A stretch of DNA of 64,000 nt from Stenotrophomonas beteli (GTDB taxonomy: Bacteria > Pseudomonadota > Gammaproteobacteria > Xanthomonadales > Xanthomonadaceae): assembly GCF_001431665.1 (NCBI RefSeq), contig NZ_LLXV01000021.1, positions 186,001 through 250,000 of the forward strand, written 5' to 3'. The notes beneath the pieces are model-generated. The model was not told the origin of the DNA. It did no database searches and saw only the letters and a program-made list of their open reading frames with translations. Of this stretch, positions 1-7,744 are shown piece by piece. Each line of letters opens with the position of its first letter. The stretch's first letter is position 1. The translations under genes were made by a program, and so were the position numbers.

Positions 1-1151
1 ATCCAGTCGCTGCGGCTGATCAGATGATCGGCCTTGCGCGCCACCGTGTCGTACACATAGAAATCGCCCGGGTTGGAGCCCGACCAGGTCTCCACCAGCA
101 CGACGCGACCGTCGCGGGTACTGGACGTGATGTAGACCGGGCCTCCGAAGGCGGCTTCCAGGCTGCGGTACAGGCGCGCCTCCGGCGACTTCTCGTCGAA
201 GAACCGGGTACGCGGCGTGTCGCCCATGTACAGCGCCCCCACCGGCACGTGGGTGCCGGGCCGATGGATGATGCGATACGGGTTGACCACCTCGTCGCGC
301 AGCAGCGTGGCACGCTCGCCGGTCTGCGGGTTCCAGCTGACGATCGCATCCGGGCCCTGGGTCTGCTCGACGTTGAGATAGGCCAGGCTGTCATCGGCCG
401 AGAAGCCGATGGCGGTTTCGATGCGCTTGCTGACGGCCTCGTCGTTGATCAGCTTCCAGGTGTCGCCGGAGCGCTCGCGGAAGTAGAGCTTGTTGACGTT
501 GTCACTGCCGGACCCGTGCACGAAGCGCACTTCGCCGGCACCGTCGGTGGTGAACTCACCCCGCCGTACCGGCGAAGACGCCACCCGCGAACGACGGCCG
601 CTGGCCACATCCATGCGATCGACGCGGGTGTAGGGATCTTCGGCCAGCGGCCACACGGTCACCAGCACGTTGCGTTCATCGCCCGGCAGGTCGTCGGCCA
701 GGAAGGCGGCGACCGCTTCGACCTTCTTCGGCTGGATTCGCGTACCCGGGCCCTTGCTTTCGACGCGGTAGCCGACCAGCAGCTCGCCGCGGTTGCCGTT
801 GGCATCGATGGCGTAAAGCTCGCCGGTGGGATTGGGCTGATCCAGCGAGCCCCATTTCTCGGCCAGGCCGATCAGCAGGCGCTCGTTGCTGACCCAATCG
901 AATGTCTGCGCGTGATTGCGGCTGGGCGGCCAGAAACTGCCAACCACCTCCTTGTCCTTCAGGCGCAGGATCGCGATCGCGGTGCTGTCCTCCCTCGGCA
1001 CCGTTGCCGCTACGTACTCGCCCCCCGGCGAAATCTTGATGTCGGTGAAGGTCTCCCGACGCAGGTACTGCGTCAGATCCACCGCCCCCGCGCTGCCTGC
1101 GGCAACGCCCCCGATGACGGCCAGTGCGACCGCCAGAATCGTCTTGTGCAT
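1..1151 (-). CDS. S9-family prolyl oligopeptidase-like serine peptidase, N-terminal part (cut by window edge)
   Basis: The frame opens at an ATG (1149-1151) and runs without a stop to the left edge, giving 383 residues. It starts with a signal peptide (MHKTILAVALAVIGGVAAG, then SAGA). The rest looks like the N-terminal beta-propeller of dipeptidyl/acylaminoacyl peptidases: the repeated pattern of 'FTDIKISPGGEYVAA', 'FDWVSNERLLIG' and 'GFSADDSLAYLNVE' is typical of these blades. The catalytic alpha/beta-hydrolase domain with GxSxGG should lie beyond base 1, so activity cannot be judged. A periplasmic or exported peptidase is likely. It is followed on the other side by a convergent-free gap and the argO terminator. 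Confidence 0.75.
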   Translation of the reverse strand, partial: MHKTILAVALAVIGGVAAGSAGAVDLTQYLRRETFTDIKISPGGEYVAATVPREDSTAIAILRLKDKEVVGSFWPPSRNHAQTFDWVSNERLLIGLAEKWGSLDQPNPTGELYAIDANGNRGELLVGYRVESKGPGTRIQPKKVEAVAAFLADDLPGDERNVLVTVWPLAEDPYTRVDRMDVASGRRSRVASSPVRRGEFTTDGAGEVRFVHGSGSDNVNKLYFRERSGDTWKLINDEAVSKRIETAIGFSADDSLAYLNVEQTQGPDAIVSWNPQTGERATLLRDEVVNPYRIIHRPGTHVPVGALYMGDTPRTRFFDEKSPEARLYRSLEAAFGGPVYITSSTRDGRVVLVETWSGSNPGDFYVYDTVARKADHLISRSDW

Positions 1152-1232
1152 CCTTCCCCTGCTCCTGTGGACACCTTGTCCTGATCTCCGATTCTAGGCA
1201 GGACAAAGGGTTTCCCGCCAGAGCCGGAAAAG

Positions 1233-1260
1233 ACGACGGCACCGTTGCCGGTGCCGTCGT
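1233..1260 (-). terminator. Rho-independent terminator downstream of argO
   Basis: A perfect 11-bp stem (ACGACGGCACC with GGTGCCGTCGT) closes a 6-base loop. Read on the minus strand it is followed by CTTTTCC. It lies 55 bases past the argO stop, so it probably ends that transcript before the peptidase gene. Confidence 0.75.
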
Positions 1261-1314
1261 TGCCACTGCCTTGGAGAGAGAGTCAGGACGTGGGTTCGGG
1301 GAGCGTGCGACGGG

Positions 1315-1950
1315 TCAGTGGACCCCGCGCAGCGCCAGCATGAGGGCCAGGATGCTGAGAATCACGGCGATGGTGCCGTCGAGCACGCGCCAGGTGCTGG
1401 GCTTGGTGAACAGCGGCGCCAGCAGGCGGGCACCGAGGCCCTGCGCGGTCAGCCACAGGCAGCTGGCGGTGACCACGCCGGCGGCGAAGGCCATGCGCGC
1501 GTTGCCGAAGTTCTCGGCGATCGAGCCGATCACCATCATGTCCAGCCAGAAGTGCGGGTTGATCAGCGAGAAGCCGACCGCAGCCATCAGCACCGCGCGG
1601 CGGCTGCCGTCATCGCTGTCAGCTTCGCCCATGCCGCCGCCACCGGCGATCGCACGGCGCGCCGACTTCATCGCGTACCAGGCCAGGAACGTCACACCGG
1701 TCCACAGCACGGCGGTGGTCAGCCACGGCAGCGCCGAGGTGAGCGTGCGCAGGCCGGCCACGCTGGCGAAGATGAAGATGGCATCGATGGCCGCACAGGT
1801 TGCGACCACCGGTACGATGTGCCTGCGCAGGATGCCCTGGCGCAGAATGAAGGCGCTCTGGGCGCCGACCACGGCGAACAGGCCGATGCCGGTGGCTGCA
1901 CCAGAGAACCAGGCACCGAGGCCGGTGCTGGCGGAGATGACCGAGAACAT
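1315..1950 (-). CDS. argO: LysE/ArgO-family amino acid exporter
   Basis: A 211-residue inner-membrane protein with about six hydrophobic segments. The first contains the family signature 'GAQSAFILRQG' and a later one has 'LINPHFWLD', both characteristic of the ArgO branch of LysE exporters (L-arginine or lysine efflux). The start at 1948-1950 gives the length usual for ArgO and has AAGG upstream; an in-frame extension of 24 residues to 2022 would be unusual. It is divergent from a LysR regulator of the ArgP type, the classical arrangement in which ArgP activates argO in response to basic amino acids. The exact substrate is inferred. Confidence 0.85.
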   Translation of the reverse strand: MFSVISASTGLGAWFSGAATGIGLFAVVGAQSAFILRQGILRRHIVPVVATCAAIDAIFIFASVAGLRTLTSALPWLTTAVLWTGVTFLAWYAMKSARRAIAGGGGMGEADSDDGSRRAVLMAAVGFSLINPHFWLDMMVIGSIAENFGNARMAFAAGVVTASCLWLTAQGLGARLLAPLFTKPSTWRVLDGTIAVILSILALMLALRGVH

Positions 1951-2088
1951 GGGATTCACTGCCTTGTATTGCTTGGGGGGACGGTGCCTCGCGAAGGCGG
2001 ACAGCACCGGAACGGGCGCCATTGTCGCGCCGCAACATGGAAAAGACGAGCTAAACTTACTAAACCAACATTAGCGGAGCTTAATTCG
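1951..2088. promoter_or_regulatory. argO-argP divergent control region
   Basis: This 138-base gap separates divergent argO and argP. Its argP-proximal end (about 2040-2085) is much richer in A and T than its surroundings, with several TTA/TAA steps, as expected for overlapping promoters and an ArgP-type LysR site. No single operator can be fixed by eye. Confidence 0.5.
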
Positions 2089-2994
2089 ATGCGGATCGAT
2101 CATGCCCAGCTGCGCGCCCTGGCCGCGGTGATCCGCGAAGGCAGCTTCGACCGCGCCGCGCAGTCGCTGAATGTCACGCCCTCGGCCATCTCGCAGCGGG
2201 TCAAGGCGCTGGAGGACCGGATCGGCCGCCTGCTGGTCAAGCGTGGCACCCCGGCCACCGCCACCGCCGAGGGCCAGTTGCTGGTGCAGCTGGCCGAGCA
2301 GACCGCCCTGCTGGAACACGATGCGCTGCATCGCATGGGCCTGGCCGATGAGGACCTGCCCCAGGCCAGCATCCCGGTGGCGGTGAACCACGACAGCCTG
2401 GAAACCTGGTTCCCGCAGGCCGCCTACCAGTTCGCGCAGACCACCGGCACCACCCTGGACCTGCGCGTGGAAGACCAGGACCACACGGTGGAGCTGCTGC
2501 GCCAGGGCACGGTGCTGGGCGCGGTGACCACGCTGGATGAGCCGGTGCAGGGCTGCCAGATCCATGCGCTGGGCAGCATCCGCTACGCGGCGACCTGCAC
2601 GCCCGAGTTCCGCGAGCGCCACTTCGCCAAGGGCGTGACCGCGCAGGCGTTGGCACAGGCACCGGTGCTGGTGTTCAACCGCAAGGACGACATGCAGTCG
2701 CGCTTCGCCCGGCGCATGGCCGGCGACGACCTGCCCAGCACCGCGCCGACCTGGTGGATTCCATCCACGCGCGCCTTCGTGCAGGCCAACCTGGGCGGCA
2801 TGGGCTGGACGATGAATCCATTGCCGCTGGTCAAGCGGCACCTGGACGCGGGCCGCCTGGTCTACGTGCGCCAGCGCGCGTGGGAAGACGTGCCGCTGTA
2901 CTGGCAGCACTGGAAGGGCGACGTGCAGACCATGGCCCTGCTGACCCGCGCGGTGCTGGATGCCTCCTCTGCGCTGATCCGGCGCAAGCGGTAG
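2089..2994 (+). CDS. argP: LysR-family regulator, ArgP/LysG type
   Basis: A 301-residue transcription factor. The winged helix-turn-helix occupies roughly residues 3-60 ('GSFDRAAQSLNVTPSAISQR'), followed by a substrate-binding domain. Length, HTH and divergence from argO fit ArgP/LysG, which senses lysine and arginine. The ATG at 2089 was chosen because upstream in-frame codons lie inside the argO leader; GGAG is present at about 2075. The stop codon TAG (2992-2994) is part of the GTAG head of a SMAG repeat, so the repeat supplies the end of the gene. Confidence 0.82.
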   Translation: MRIDHAQLRALAAVIREGSFDRAAQSLNVTPSAISQRVKALEDRIGRLLVKRGTPATATAEGQLLVQLAEQTALLEHDALHRMGLADEDLPQASIPVAVNHDSLETWFPQAAYQFAQTTGTTLDLRVEDQDHTVELLRQGTVLGAVTTLDEPVQGCQIHALGSIRYAATCTPEFRERHFAKGVTAQALAQAPVLVFNRKDDMQSRFARRMAGDDLPSTAPTWWIPSTRAFVQANLGGMGWTMNPLPLVKRHLDAGRLVYVRQRAWEDVPLYWQHWKGDVQTMALLTRAVLDASSALIRRKR

Positions 2995-3014
2995 TGCCGG
3001 CCGCTGGCCGGCAA
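2991..3014 (+). repeat. SMAG palindromic repeat overlapping the argP stop
   Basis: GTAG followed by TGCCGGCCGCTGGCCGGCA, the canonical Stenotrophomonas SMAG element. Its TAG is the argP stop codon. Confidence 0.85.
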
Positions 3015-3108
3015 CGTCAGGATCAAACGCGGCATCCATGCCGCTCACGCCCCCTCGACCGGACCCACCCCGCCTTCGACAGTTTCCCGCGATCTGTCGG
3101 GACGGCAC

Positions 3109-3147
3109 GGGGTCGGATTCCGTTGCTGCGCAACGGGCTCTGACCCC
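3109..3147. repeat. GGGGTCAG-type palindromic repeat
   Basis: An imperfect 39-base palindrome. It begins GGGGTCGGATTCCGTTG, has a short centre, and ends CAACGGGCTCTGACCCC. It belongs to a second family of dispersed intergenic hairpins, with further copies at 7457, 7512, 22347, 29728 and 30212. It sits between argP and the next gene. Confidence 0.75.
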
Positions 3148-3189
3148 ATTTCTGTGCCAGCATCGCAGCACCCGACACGGAGCGCCGCG

Positions 3190-3774
3190 ATGCAGACCGA
3201 TCCGCTGTTCCTGCACATCCGGGTGGTGATGGGCATCATCCTGGGCCTGTCGATCACCACCGTGCTCAAGGGCCTGGCGCAGATCATCGAGCATCCGCAG
3301 CGCCGCGGCTGCTCGGCACTCCATCTGTGCTGGGTGGCATGGACGCTGGTGTCGCTGGTCACCTTCTGGTGGTGGGAGTTCCGCCTGATCGAAGTCCATC
3401 GCTGGACGTTCGAAACCTATCTGTTCGTGATCTGCTACAGCGCGGCCTGGTTCCTGCTCTGTGCTCTGTTGTTCCCGGATGACCTGCGTGACTACGGCAG
3501 CTACGGCAATTACCTGATGCAACGCCGGCGCTGGATATTCGGCGTGATCGGCGCGCTGACGCTGCTGGATCTGGTGGACACCGCGATCAAGGGCACAAGC
3601 CGGTGGCATCTGCTGGGCGCGGCGTACCCGGTCCACACCCTGCTGATGCTGCTGGTGGTCCTGCTGGGCTGGAAACTGCGCTCCGACCGCGCACAGCTGC
3701 GACTGGCCGCTGCCACCCTGCTCTACCAGCTCGGCTACTTCACCGCCGAATATTTCACGATCGGCAGCGATTGA
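3190..3774 (+). CDS. Small membrane protein of unknown function
   Basis: I do not recognise this 194-residue protein. It has about five hydrophobic stretches, with an aromatic-rich segment ('FWWWEFRLIE') in the second quarter and charged loops such as 'PDDLRDYGSYGNYLMQRRR'. The ATG at 3190 is preferred over an upstream in-frame codon at 3154 because GGAG lies 7 bases before it. No signal peptide cleavage site or catalytic motif is visible; it is probably an integral inner-membrane protein. It stands alone, with intergenic repeats upstream and a convergent gene downstream. Confidence 0.6.
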   Translation: MQTDPLFLHIRVVMGIILGLSITTVLKGLAQIIEHPQRRGCSALHLCWVAWTLVSLVTFWWWEFRLIEVHRWTFETYLFVICYSAAWFLLCALLFPDDLRDYGSYGNYLMQRRRWIFGVIGALTLLDLVDTAIKGTSRWHLLGAAYPVHTLLMLLVVLLGWKLRSDRAQLRLAAATLLYQLGYFTAEYFTIGSD

Positions 3775-3897
3775 AGGGCGCGGGAATGCCCATCGACAGC
3801 CGGAACGAGGGCATTGCCCCGGGTGCATCCAGCGGTCATGGCCGGCGACCGGCGTCCCGAACGGCGTTGACCCGAAGCGGAGTGCTGGCCGCTGTGG

Positions 3898-4386
3898 TCA
3901 GTCGGCGTCGACCACGTGCAGCTGCGCCTGGACCACCTGCGCCTCGGCGCCGGTGGAACCCGGGGTCAGATTGATCGAGAACTGCAGGGTCACATCCATC
4001 GGGCGCAGGGCGAAACGTGTCAGCTCCTGCGGCTTGATCGGGAAACCGATGCGCAGGGACTGGCCCGCGCGCAGCTCCTGCATCTGCTGCCGCAGCGCGG
4101 CCGCGGCCATGCCGCTGCGCAACGCCGTGGTCTTCTCGGAATGGTTGTCCTTCACCCTGACCGACGGGCCACGGCTGCGGATGTACTCCAGCGGCAGCGA
4201 CACGGGCTCGCTGCCGCTGTTGCGCAGTTCCAGTTCGACGTTGAGGGTGTCGCCACGGAAACGGCACTGGGCATCGTCCACGCAGCGCGCATGAAGTTCG
4301 ATCATGGGAGGAAGCTCCTTGCTGTGGGCCGGCAGCGCTGCGGCAGCGGCAAAAGTGGCAATCAACGAAATCACTTGACGGTGCAT
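3898..4386 (-). CDS. Secreted small protein, candidate immunity protein for the PAAR metalloprotease
   Basis: A 162-residue protein beginning with a signal peptide (MHRQVISLIATFAAAAALPA, then HSKE), so it should act in the periplasm. The mature part has alternating beta-strand patterns such as 'TLNVELELRNSGSEPVSLPL', suggesting an Ig-like fold; I recognise no family. Its ATG lies inside the last 16 bases of the upstream PAAR-metalloprotease gene and has GGGAG six bases before it, so the two are co-translated. A periplasmic partner encoded directly after a PAAR toxin is the usual layout for an immunity protein, which is the inferred role. Two cysteines in the mature N-terminus could form a disulfide. 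Confidence 0.6.
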   Translation of the reverse strand: MHRQVISLIATFAAAAALPAHSKELPPMIELHARCVDDAQCRFRGDTLNVELELRNSGSEPVSLPLEYIRSRGPSVRVKDNHSEKTTALRSGMAAAALRQQMQELRAGQSLRIGFPIKPQELTRFALRPMDVTLQFSINLTPGSTGAEAQVVQAQLHVVDAD

Positions 4387-5486
4387 GTTATCTCCCGGCC
4401 GATCTCCCGGCTCAGCAGTTCACGTACTTCCCGGGCGATGTTCCAGGCATGACGCGGCCGGGTCACCGCGCAGTCCACGGAATTCATGATGGTCGCCGCC
4501 GGATCGGTCAGCTCACGGGAATCCGGAACGGCGACCAGCACCTCCGGATCCAGAGTGCCATCGGGCTGGACGTAACGCACGGTCTCTTCGTCCGGTTCGT
4601 TGTACGAGTACTCGTCCGGCACGCCCAGGGTGTGGGCAAACTCGTGGGCGAAGGTCCAGGCCGTGGTCGACACGGAGACATCGATATCCGGGAACTCCAC
4701 CTGCTCCCGGTCATAGGTGCGATGGATGATCAGCCGGTAGTCACTGCCACCCTGCACCCACCGCACTTCGTAGCGGATCGGGAAGCTGCGGGTGCCGCAC
4801 GCGGGATCATGGACATCCAGCGTGAACCGGCCGTTCCAGAACTGATCGATGCCGCGCTCCATGCGCGCCTTGACCGCCGCCACCTCGGCAGCGGTGACGC
4901 CGGGCTTGGGCATCGCCTGCACCTTGATCGACACCACCACCTCGCCCTGGGCCTGCAGCGGAATCTCGATGCGGTAGCTGACCTGGAAAGGATAGTCATG
5001 CTTGTCGCCATTGACGTCGTAGGCCTCGTAGTAGCGCCCGTCCACGTCACGGTCGATCTGCGCATCATGGTCCGCCACCCAGCACTGCGGCGCGTCCTCG
5101 TCGCGCACGGCGGTGCCGGGCGCTGCGAATGGGGGTGTCTGCATGGCCGTCTTCAGCAACGGCGCGACGATCCCCGCGATCGCCGCCACTCCGGCGCCTG
5201 CACCAGCGCCCCCTCCACCGCCGGCCACCACGTGGGCGCGCTGCTGCTTGCCCGATACCAGTGCGCAGCCGCAGCTGGCCTTGTCGCCGTCGCGGGCGAC
5301 CGGCTGGCCATCGATGACCAGGGTGGCATCGCCGGAAACGATCGAACCCGGACCGTGGCGTGCACAGATCACCCGATCGCCGACACGCGCCACGGCGCGT
5401 CCTTCGATATCGGTATGCGGGGAACCTGTAAGGACCGAACCGCCCGTCTGCAGGGCGTCACCCACCACGATCAGCATCCGTGACAT
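4371..5486 (-). CDS. PAAR-domain protein with C-terminal zinc metalloprotease domain (putative T6SS effector)
   Basis: A 371-residue protein. Residues 1-80 form a PAAR domain ('GSPHTDIEGRAVARVGD', 'IDGQPVARDGDKASCGC'), the tip that sharpens a type VI secretion spike. Residues 89-112 are a Gly/Ala-rich hydrophobic linker. The C-terminal half carries 'HEFAHTLGVPDEY' at 281-293, an HExxHxxGxxD zinc site, followed by 'TIMNS' near 332-336, which resembles a metzincin Met-turn. This points to a spike-borne peptidase toxin. The ATG at 5486 has GGAGGGG ten bases upstream. No vgrG, hcp or sheath genes are in the window, so it is an orphan here. The downstream overlapping gene is the likely immunity gene. 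Confidence 0.75.
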   Translation of the reverse strand: MSRMLIVVGDALQTGGSVLTGSPHTDIEGRAVARVGDRVICARHGPGSIVSGDATLVIDGQPVARDGDKASCGCALVSGKQQRAHVVAGGGGGAGAGAGVAAIAGIVAPLLKTAMQTPPFAAPGTAVRDEDAPQCWVADHDAQIDRDVDGRYYEAYDVNGDKHDYPFQVSYRIEIPLQAQGEVVVSIKVQAMPKPGVTAAEVAAVKARMERGIDQFWNGRFTLDVHDPACGTRSFPIRYEVRWVQGGSDYRLIIHRTYDREQVEFPDIDVSVSTTAWTFAHEFAHTLGVPDEYSYNEPDEETVRYVQPDGTLDPEVLVAVPDSRELTDPAATIMNSVDCAVTRPRHAWNIAREVRELLSREIGREITCTVK

Positions 5487-5700
5487 CGTTGCGCGGCCCC
5501 TCCGTGGCCGGTGGTCGTTCTGGAATCAGCCGACAAGTCTACCCCGGAGCGATCGCCGACAGGATGGTGCATTGCACAAAAACCGGACCCATTCCGGGTA
5601 GAATCCTCTGCAAGGATGCTGCAAGGCGTTGTTTCTTCACGCCCTTTCCCTGCCGCACGCGCATCCTGACCCCTTCCCCTCCGCCAACGATCCCGCCCCC

Positions 5701-7389
5701 ATGAAGAAATTTGGCAAGGCCCTGCTCGCCCTGCTCGTGCTGCTGTTGCTGGCCGCCGCGCTGTTCCTGTATTGGCCCCTGACCCAGCGCTCGGTGCCCG
5801 CCGCCAGCAACGACAAGCCCGTCGACGTTGTACTGGTCGGCGCCGGCATCATGAGCATCACCCTGGCCACCTACCTGCAGGAACTGCAGCCGGACTGGAA
5901 CATCCAGGTCTACGAACGCCTCGACGGCGTCGCCGGTGAAAGCTCCGATGGCTGGAACAACGCCGGCACCGGCCACTCGGCATTCGCCGAACTGAACTAC
6001 ACCCCGGAACTGCCCGACGGCAGCATCGAAACCAAGCGCGCGGTCGGCATCGCCGAATCGTTCGAGGTCTCGCGCCAGTTCTGGTCGCACCAGGTCAAGG
6101 AAGGCCGGCTGAGCCAGCCCAGCGACTTCATCAACCCGACCCCGCACATGAGCTTCGTCTGGGGTGATGACAACATCGCCTACCTGCACAAGCGCCAGCA
6201 GGCCCTGGTGAAGAACCCGCTGTTCTACGGCATGCAGTACTCCGAAGATCCGGCGCAGATCAAGCAGTGGGCACCGCTGCTGATGGAAGGCCGTGACCCG
6301 AAGCAGAAGGTCGCCGCGACCTGGATGCCGCTGGGCACCGACGTCAACTTCGGTGTGATCACCCGCCAGCTGACCGCCGGCCTGCAGCGCAGCCCCAACT
6401 TCAGCCTCCACCTGAACCACGAAGTGAGCGCGCTGCGGCAGAACGCCGACAAGAGCTGGAACGTGACGGTGAAGGATCTCAAGGCCGGCACCGAATCCAC
6501 CACCCATGCCCGCTTCGTGTTCATCGGTGCCGGTGGCGCCGCACTGAAGCTGCTGCAGATGTCGGGCATTCCGGAATCGAAGGACTACGCCGGCTTCCCG
6601 GTCGGTGGCCAGTTCCTGGCCTTCCAGGGCCAGGACGTGACCTCGCGCCATGGGGTGAAGGCCTACGGCATGGCCGAAACCGGTTCGCCGCCGATGTCGG
6701 TGCCGCACCTGGATGCGCGCAAGCTGGACGGCAAGCCGGTGGTCCTGTTCGGGCCGTTCGCGCTGTACAGCACCAAGTTCCTCAAGCACGGCTCGTGGTG
6801 GGACCTGTACTCGTCGGTGAACCACAACAACGTCGGCCCGATGCTGGAAGTGGGCAAGGACAACCTCGATCTGGTGCAGTACCTGATGGGCCAGGCGCGC
6901 CTGAACGACGCCGATCGCCAGGCTGAACTGGTCAAGTACTTCCCCAACGCCAAGCCCGGTGACTGGAAGCTGGTGACCGCCGGCCAGCGCGTGCAGATCA
7001 TCAAGCGTGACCCGCTGAAGGGCCCGGTACTGCAGTTCGGCACCGAGATCGTGACCGACAAGGACCACACCCTCGCCGCCCTGCTCGGTGCCTCGCCGGG
7101 GGCCTCGACCTCGCCGCCGATCATGCTGGACCTGATGGCCAAGGCCTTCCCGGACCAGATGAAGGCCGGTTGGGAAGCGCGCCTGCGCGAGATCGTGCCG
7201 TCGTACGGGCGCAAGCTCAACGACAGCCCGGCGCTGGTGAACGAGATCCGTACGCTGACCAGCCAGACCCTGCACCTGCCGTACCTGGAAGTGCCAGTGG
7301 ACGCCAATGCGGCAGCGCCGGCAGCGGTTGCGGCTCCGGTGCCGGCCAAGGAAAAGCGTAACGCCAATGAGGAACTGCAGGCGCTGTAA
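5701..7389 (+). CDS. mqo: Malate:quinone oxidoreductase
   Basis: A 562-residue FAD enzyme that oxidises L-malate to oxaloacetate and passes electrons to the quinone pool, replacing NAD-linked malate dehydrogenase. The dinucleotide-binding motif '[19 protein letters not shown]' and '[20 protein letters not shown]' are diagnostic for Mqo. Unlike many Mqo proteins it begins with a hydrophobic N-terminal segment (residues 8-25), suggesting membrane anchoring, and ends with an Ala/Pro-rich tail. The ATG at 5701 was chosen because the upstream in-frame stretch is Pro/His-rich and unlike the family. It is monocistronic and followed by a terminator. Confidence 0.92.
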   Translation: MKKFGKALLALLVLLLLAAALFLYWPLTQRSVPAASNDKPVDVVLVGAGIMSITLATYLQELQPDWNIQVYERLDGVAGESSDGWNNAGTGHSAFAELNYTPELPDGSIETKRAVGIAESFEVSRQFWSHQVKEGRLSQPSDFINPTPHMSFVWGDDNIAYLHKRQQALVKNPLFYGMQYSEDPAQIKQWAPLLMEGRDPKQKVAATWMPLGTDVNFGVITRQLTAGLQRSPNFSLHLNHEVSALRQNADKSWNVTVKDLKAGTESTTHARFVFIGAGGAALKLLQMSGIPESKDYAGFPVGGQFLAFQGQDVTSRHGVKAYGMAETGSPPMSVPHLDARKLDGKPVVLFGPFALYSTKFLKHGSWWDLYSSVNHNNVGPMLEVGKDNLDLVQYLMGQARLNDADRQAELVKYFPNAKPGDWKLVTAGQRVQIIKRDPLKGPVLQFGTEIVTDKDHTLAALLGASPGASTSPPIMLDLMAKAFPDQMKAGWEARLREIVPSYGRKLNDSPALVNEIRTLTSQTLHLPYLEVPVDANAAAPAAVAAPVPAKEKRNANEELQAL

Positions 7390-7417
7390 GCCCGCAGGTT
7401 CCTTTCGATGCAGACGG

Positions 7418-7447
7418 ACGGCCACCTTCGGGTGGCCGTTCGCGTTT
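7418..7447 (+). terminator. Terminator of mqo with TTCG tetraloop
   Basis: A perfect 9-bp stem (ACGGCCACC with GGTGGCCGT) closes a TTCG tetraloop and is followed by TCGCGTTTG. It begins 29 bases after the mqo stop. Confidence 0.75.
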
Positions 7448-7456
7448 GTGCGAGGT

Positions 7457-7491
7457 GGGTCGGATCCCTCCCGCACGGGAGGGCTCTGACC
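7457..7491. repeat. GGGGTCAG-type palindromic repeat, short copy
   Basis: Arms GGGTCGGATCCCTCCCG and CGGGAGGGCTCTGACC pair imperfectly. It is one of two neighbouring copies in this gap. Confidence 0.65.
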
Positions 7492-7511
7492 TGCGCCTGG
7501 GCGCCGATGAT

Positions 7512-7552
7512 GGGGTCAGAGCCCATTGCCTACGGCAACGGGATCCGCCCCC
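7512..7552. repeat. GGGGTCAG-type palindromic repeat
   Basis: GGGGTCAGAGCCCATTGCC and GGCAACGGGATCCGCCCC form imperfect arms around a short centre, in inverted arrangement relative to the copy at 7457. Confidence 0.65.
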
Positions 7553-7589
7553 GGCCCGCCACTGCTCTGCGCCGGAAACCCCCTGCGCA

Positions 7590-7636
7590 ACGACGCGAAT
7601 TGTAATGTTGTTAAGAATTATTTACATTTGCGTCCT
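7590..7636 (+). promoter_or_regulatory. A/T-rich promoter region, possible Fur site
   Basis: A 30-base island around AATGTTGTTAAGAATTATTT stands out from the GC-rich surroundings, about 110-150 bases before the receptor start. It matches a Fur box only loosely (about 10 of 19 positions by eye). Iron regulation is expected for a siderophore receptor but is not proven by this site. Confidence 0.4.
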
Positions 7637-7744
7637 GCGCAGTGTCCGCCTCCCTCCCGGATGGAACTGACGTGCCCGAAGCCGCCGCCCCGGGTGCGGG
7701 ACGACTGTTGCCGCCCTTCTCCGCCTCCACGCTTCGAGCCCACC

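Larger units (their letters stand above)
7390..7744. other. 355-base intergenic region between mqo and the TonB receptor gene
   Basis: It holds the mqo terminator, two GGGGTCAG-family palindromes and an A/T-rich island just upstream of the receptor gene. These are listed separately. No further gene was seen. Confidence 0.7.

Noticed and set aside
1-1151. Truncated pseudogene of a serine peptidase
   Set aside because: The frame is intact up to the window edge; truncation is due to the window, not to a mutation.
2071-3828. Long open frame on the minus strand opposite argP and the next gene
   Set aside because: It lies antisense to well-supported genes, has no protein signature and a composition typical of high-GC out-of-frame translation.
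3898-5486. A full type VI secretion locus around the PAAR gene
   Set aside because: No vgrG, hcp, tssB/C or baseplate genes occur in the window; only the effector and partner genes are visible.
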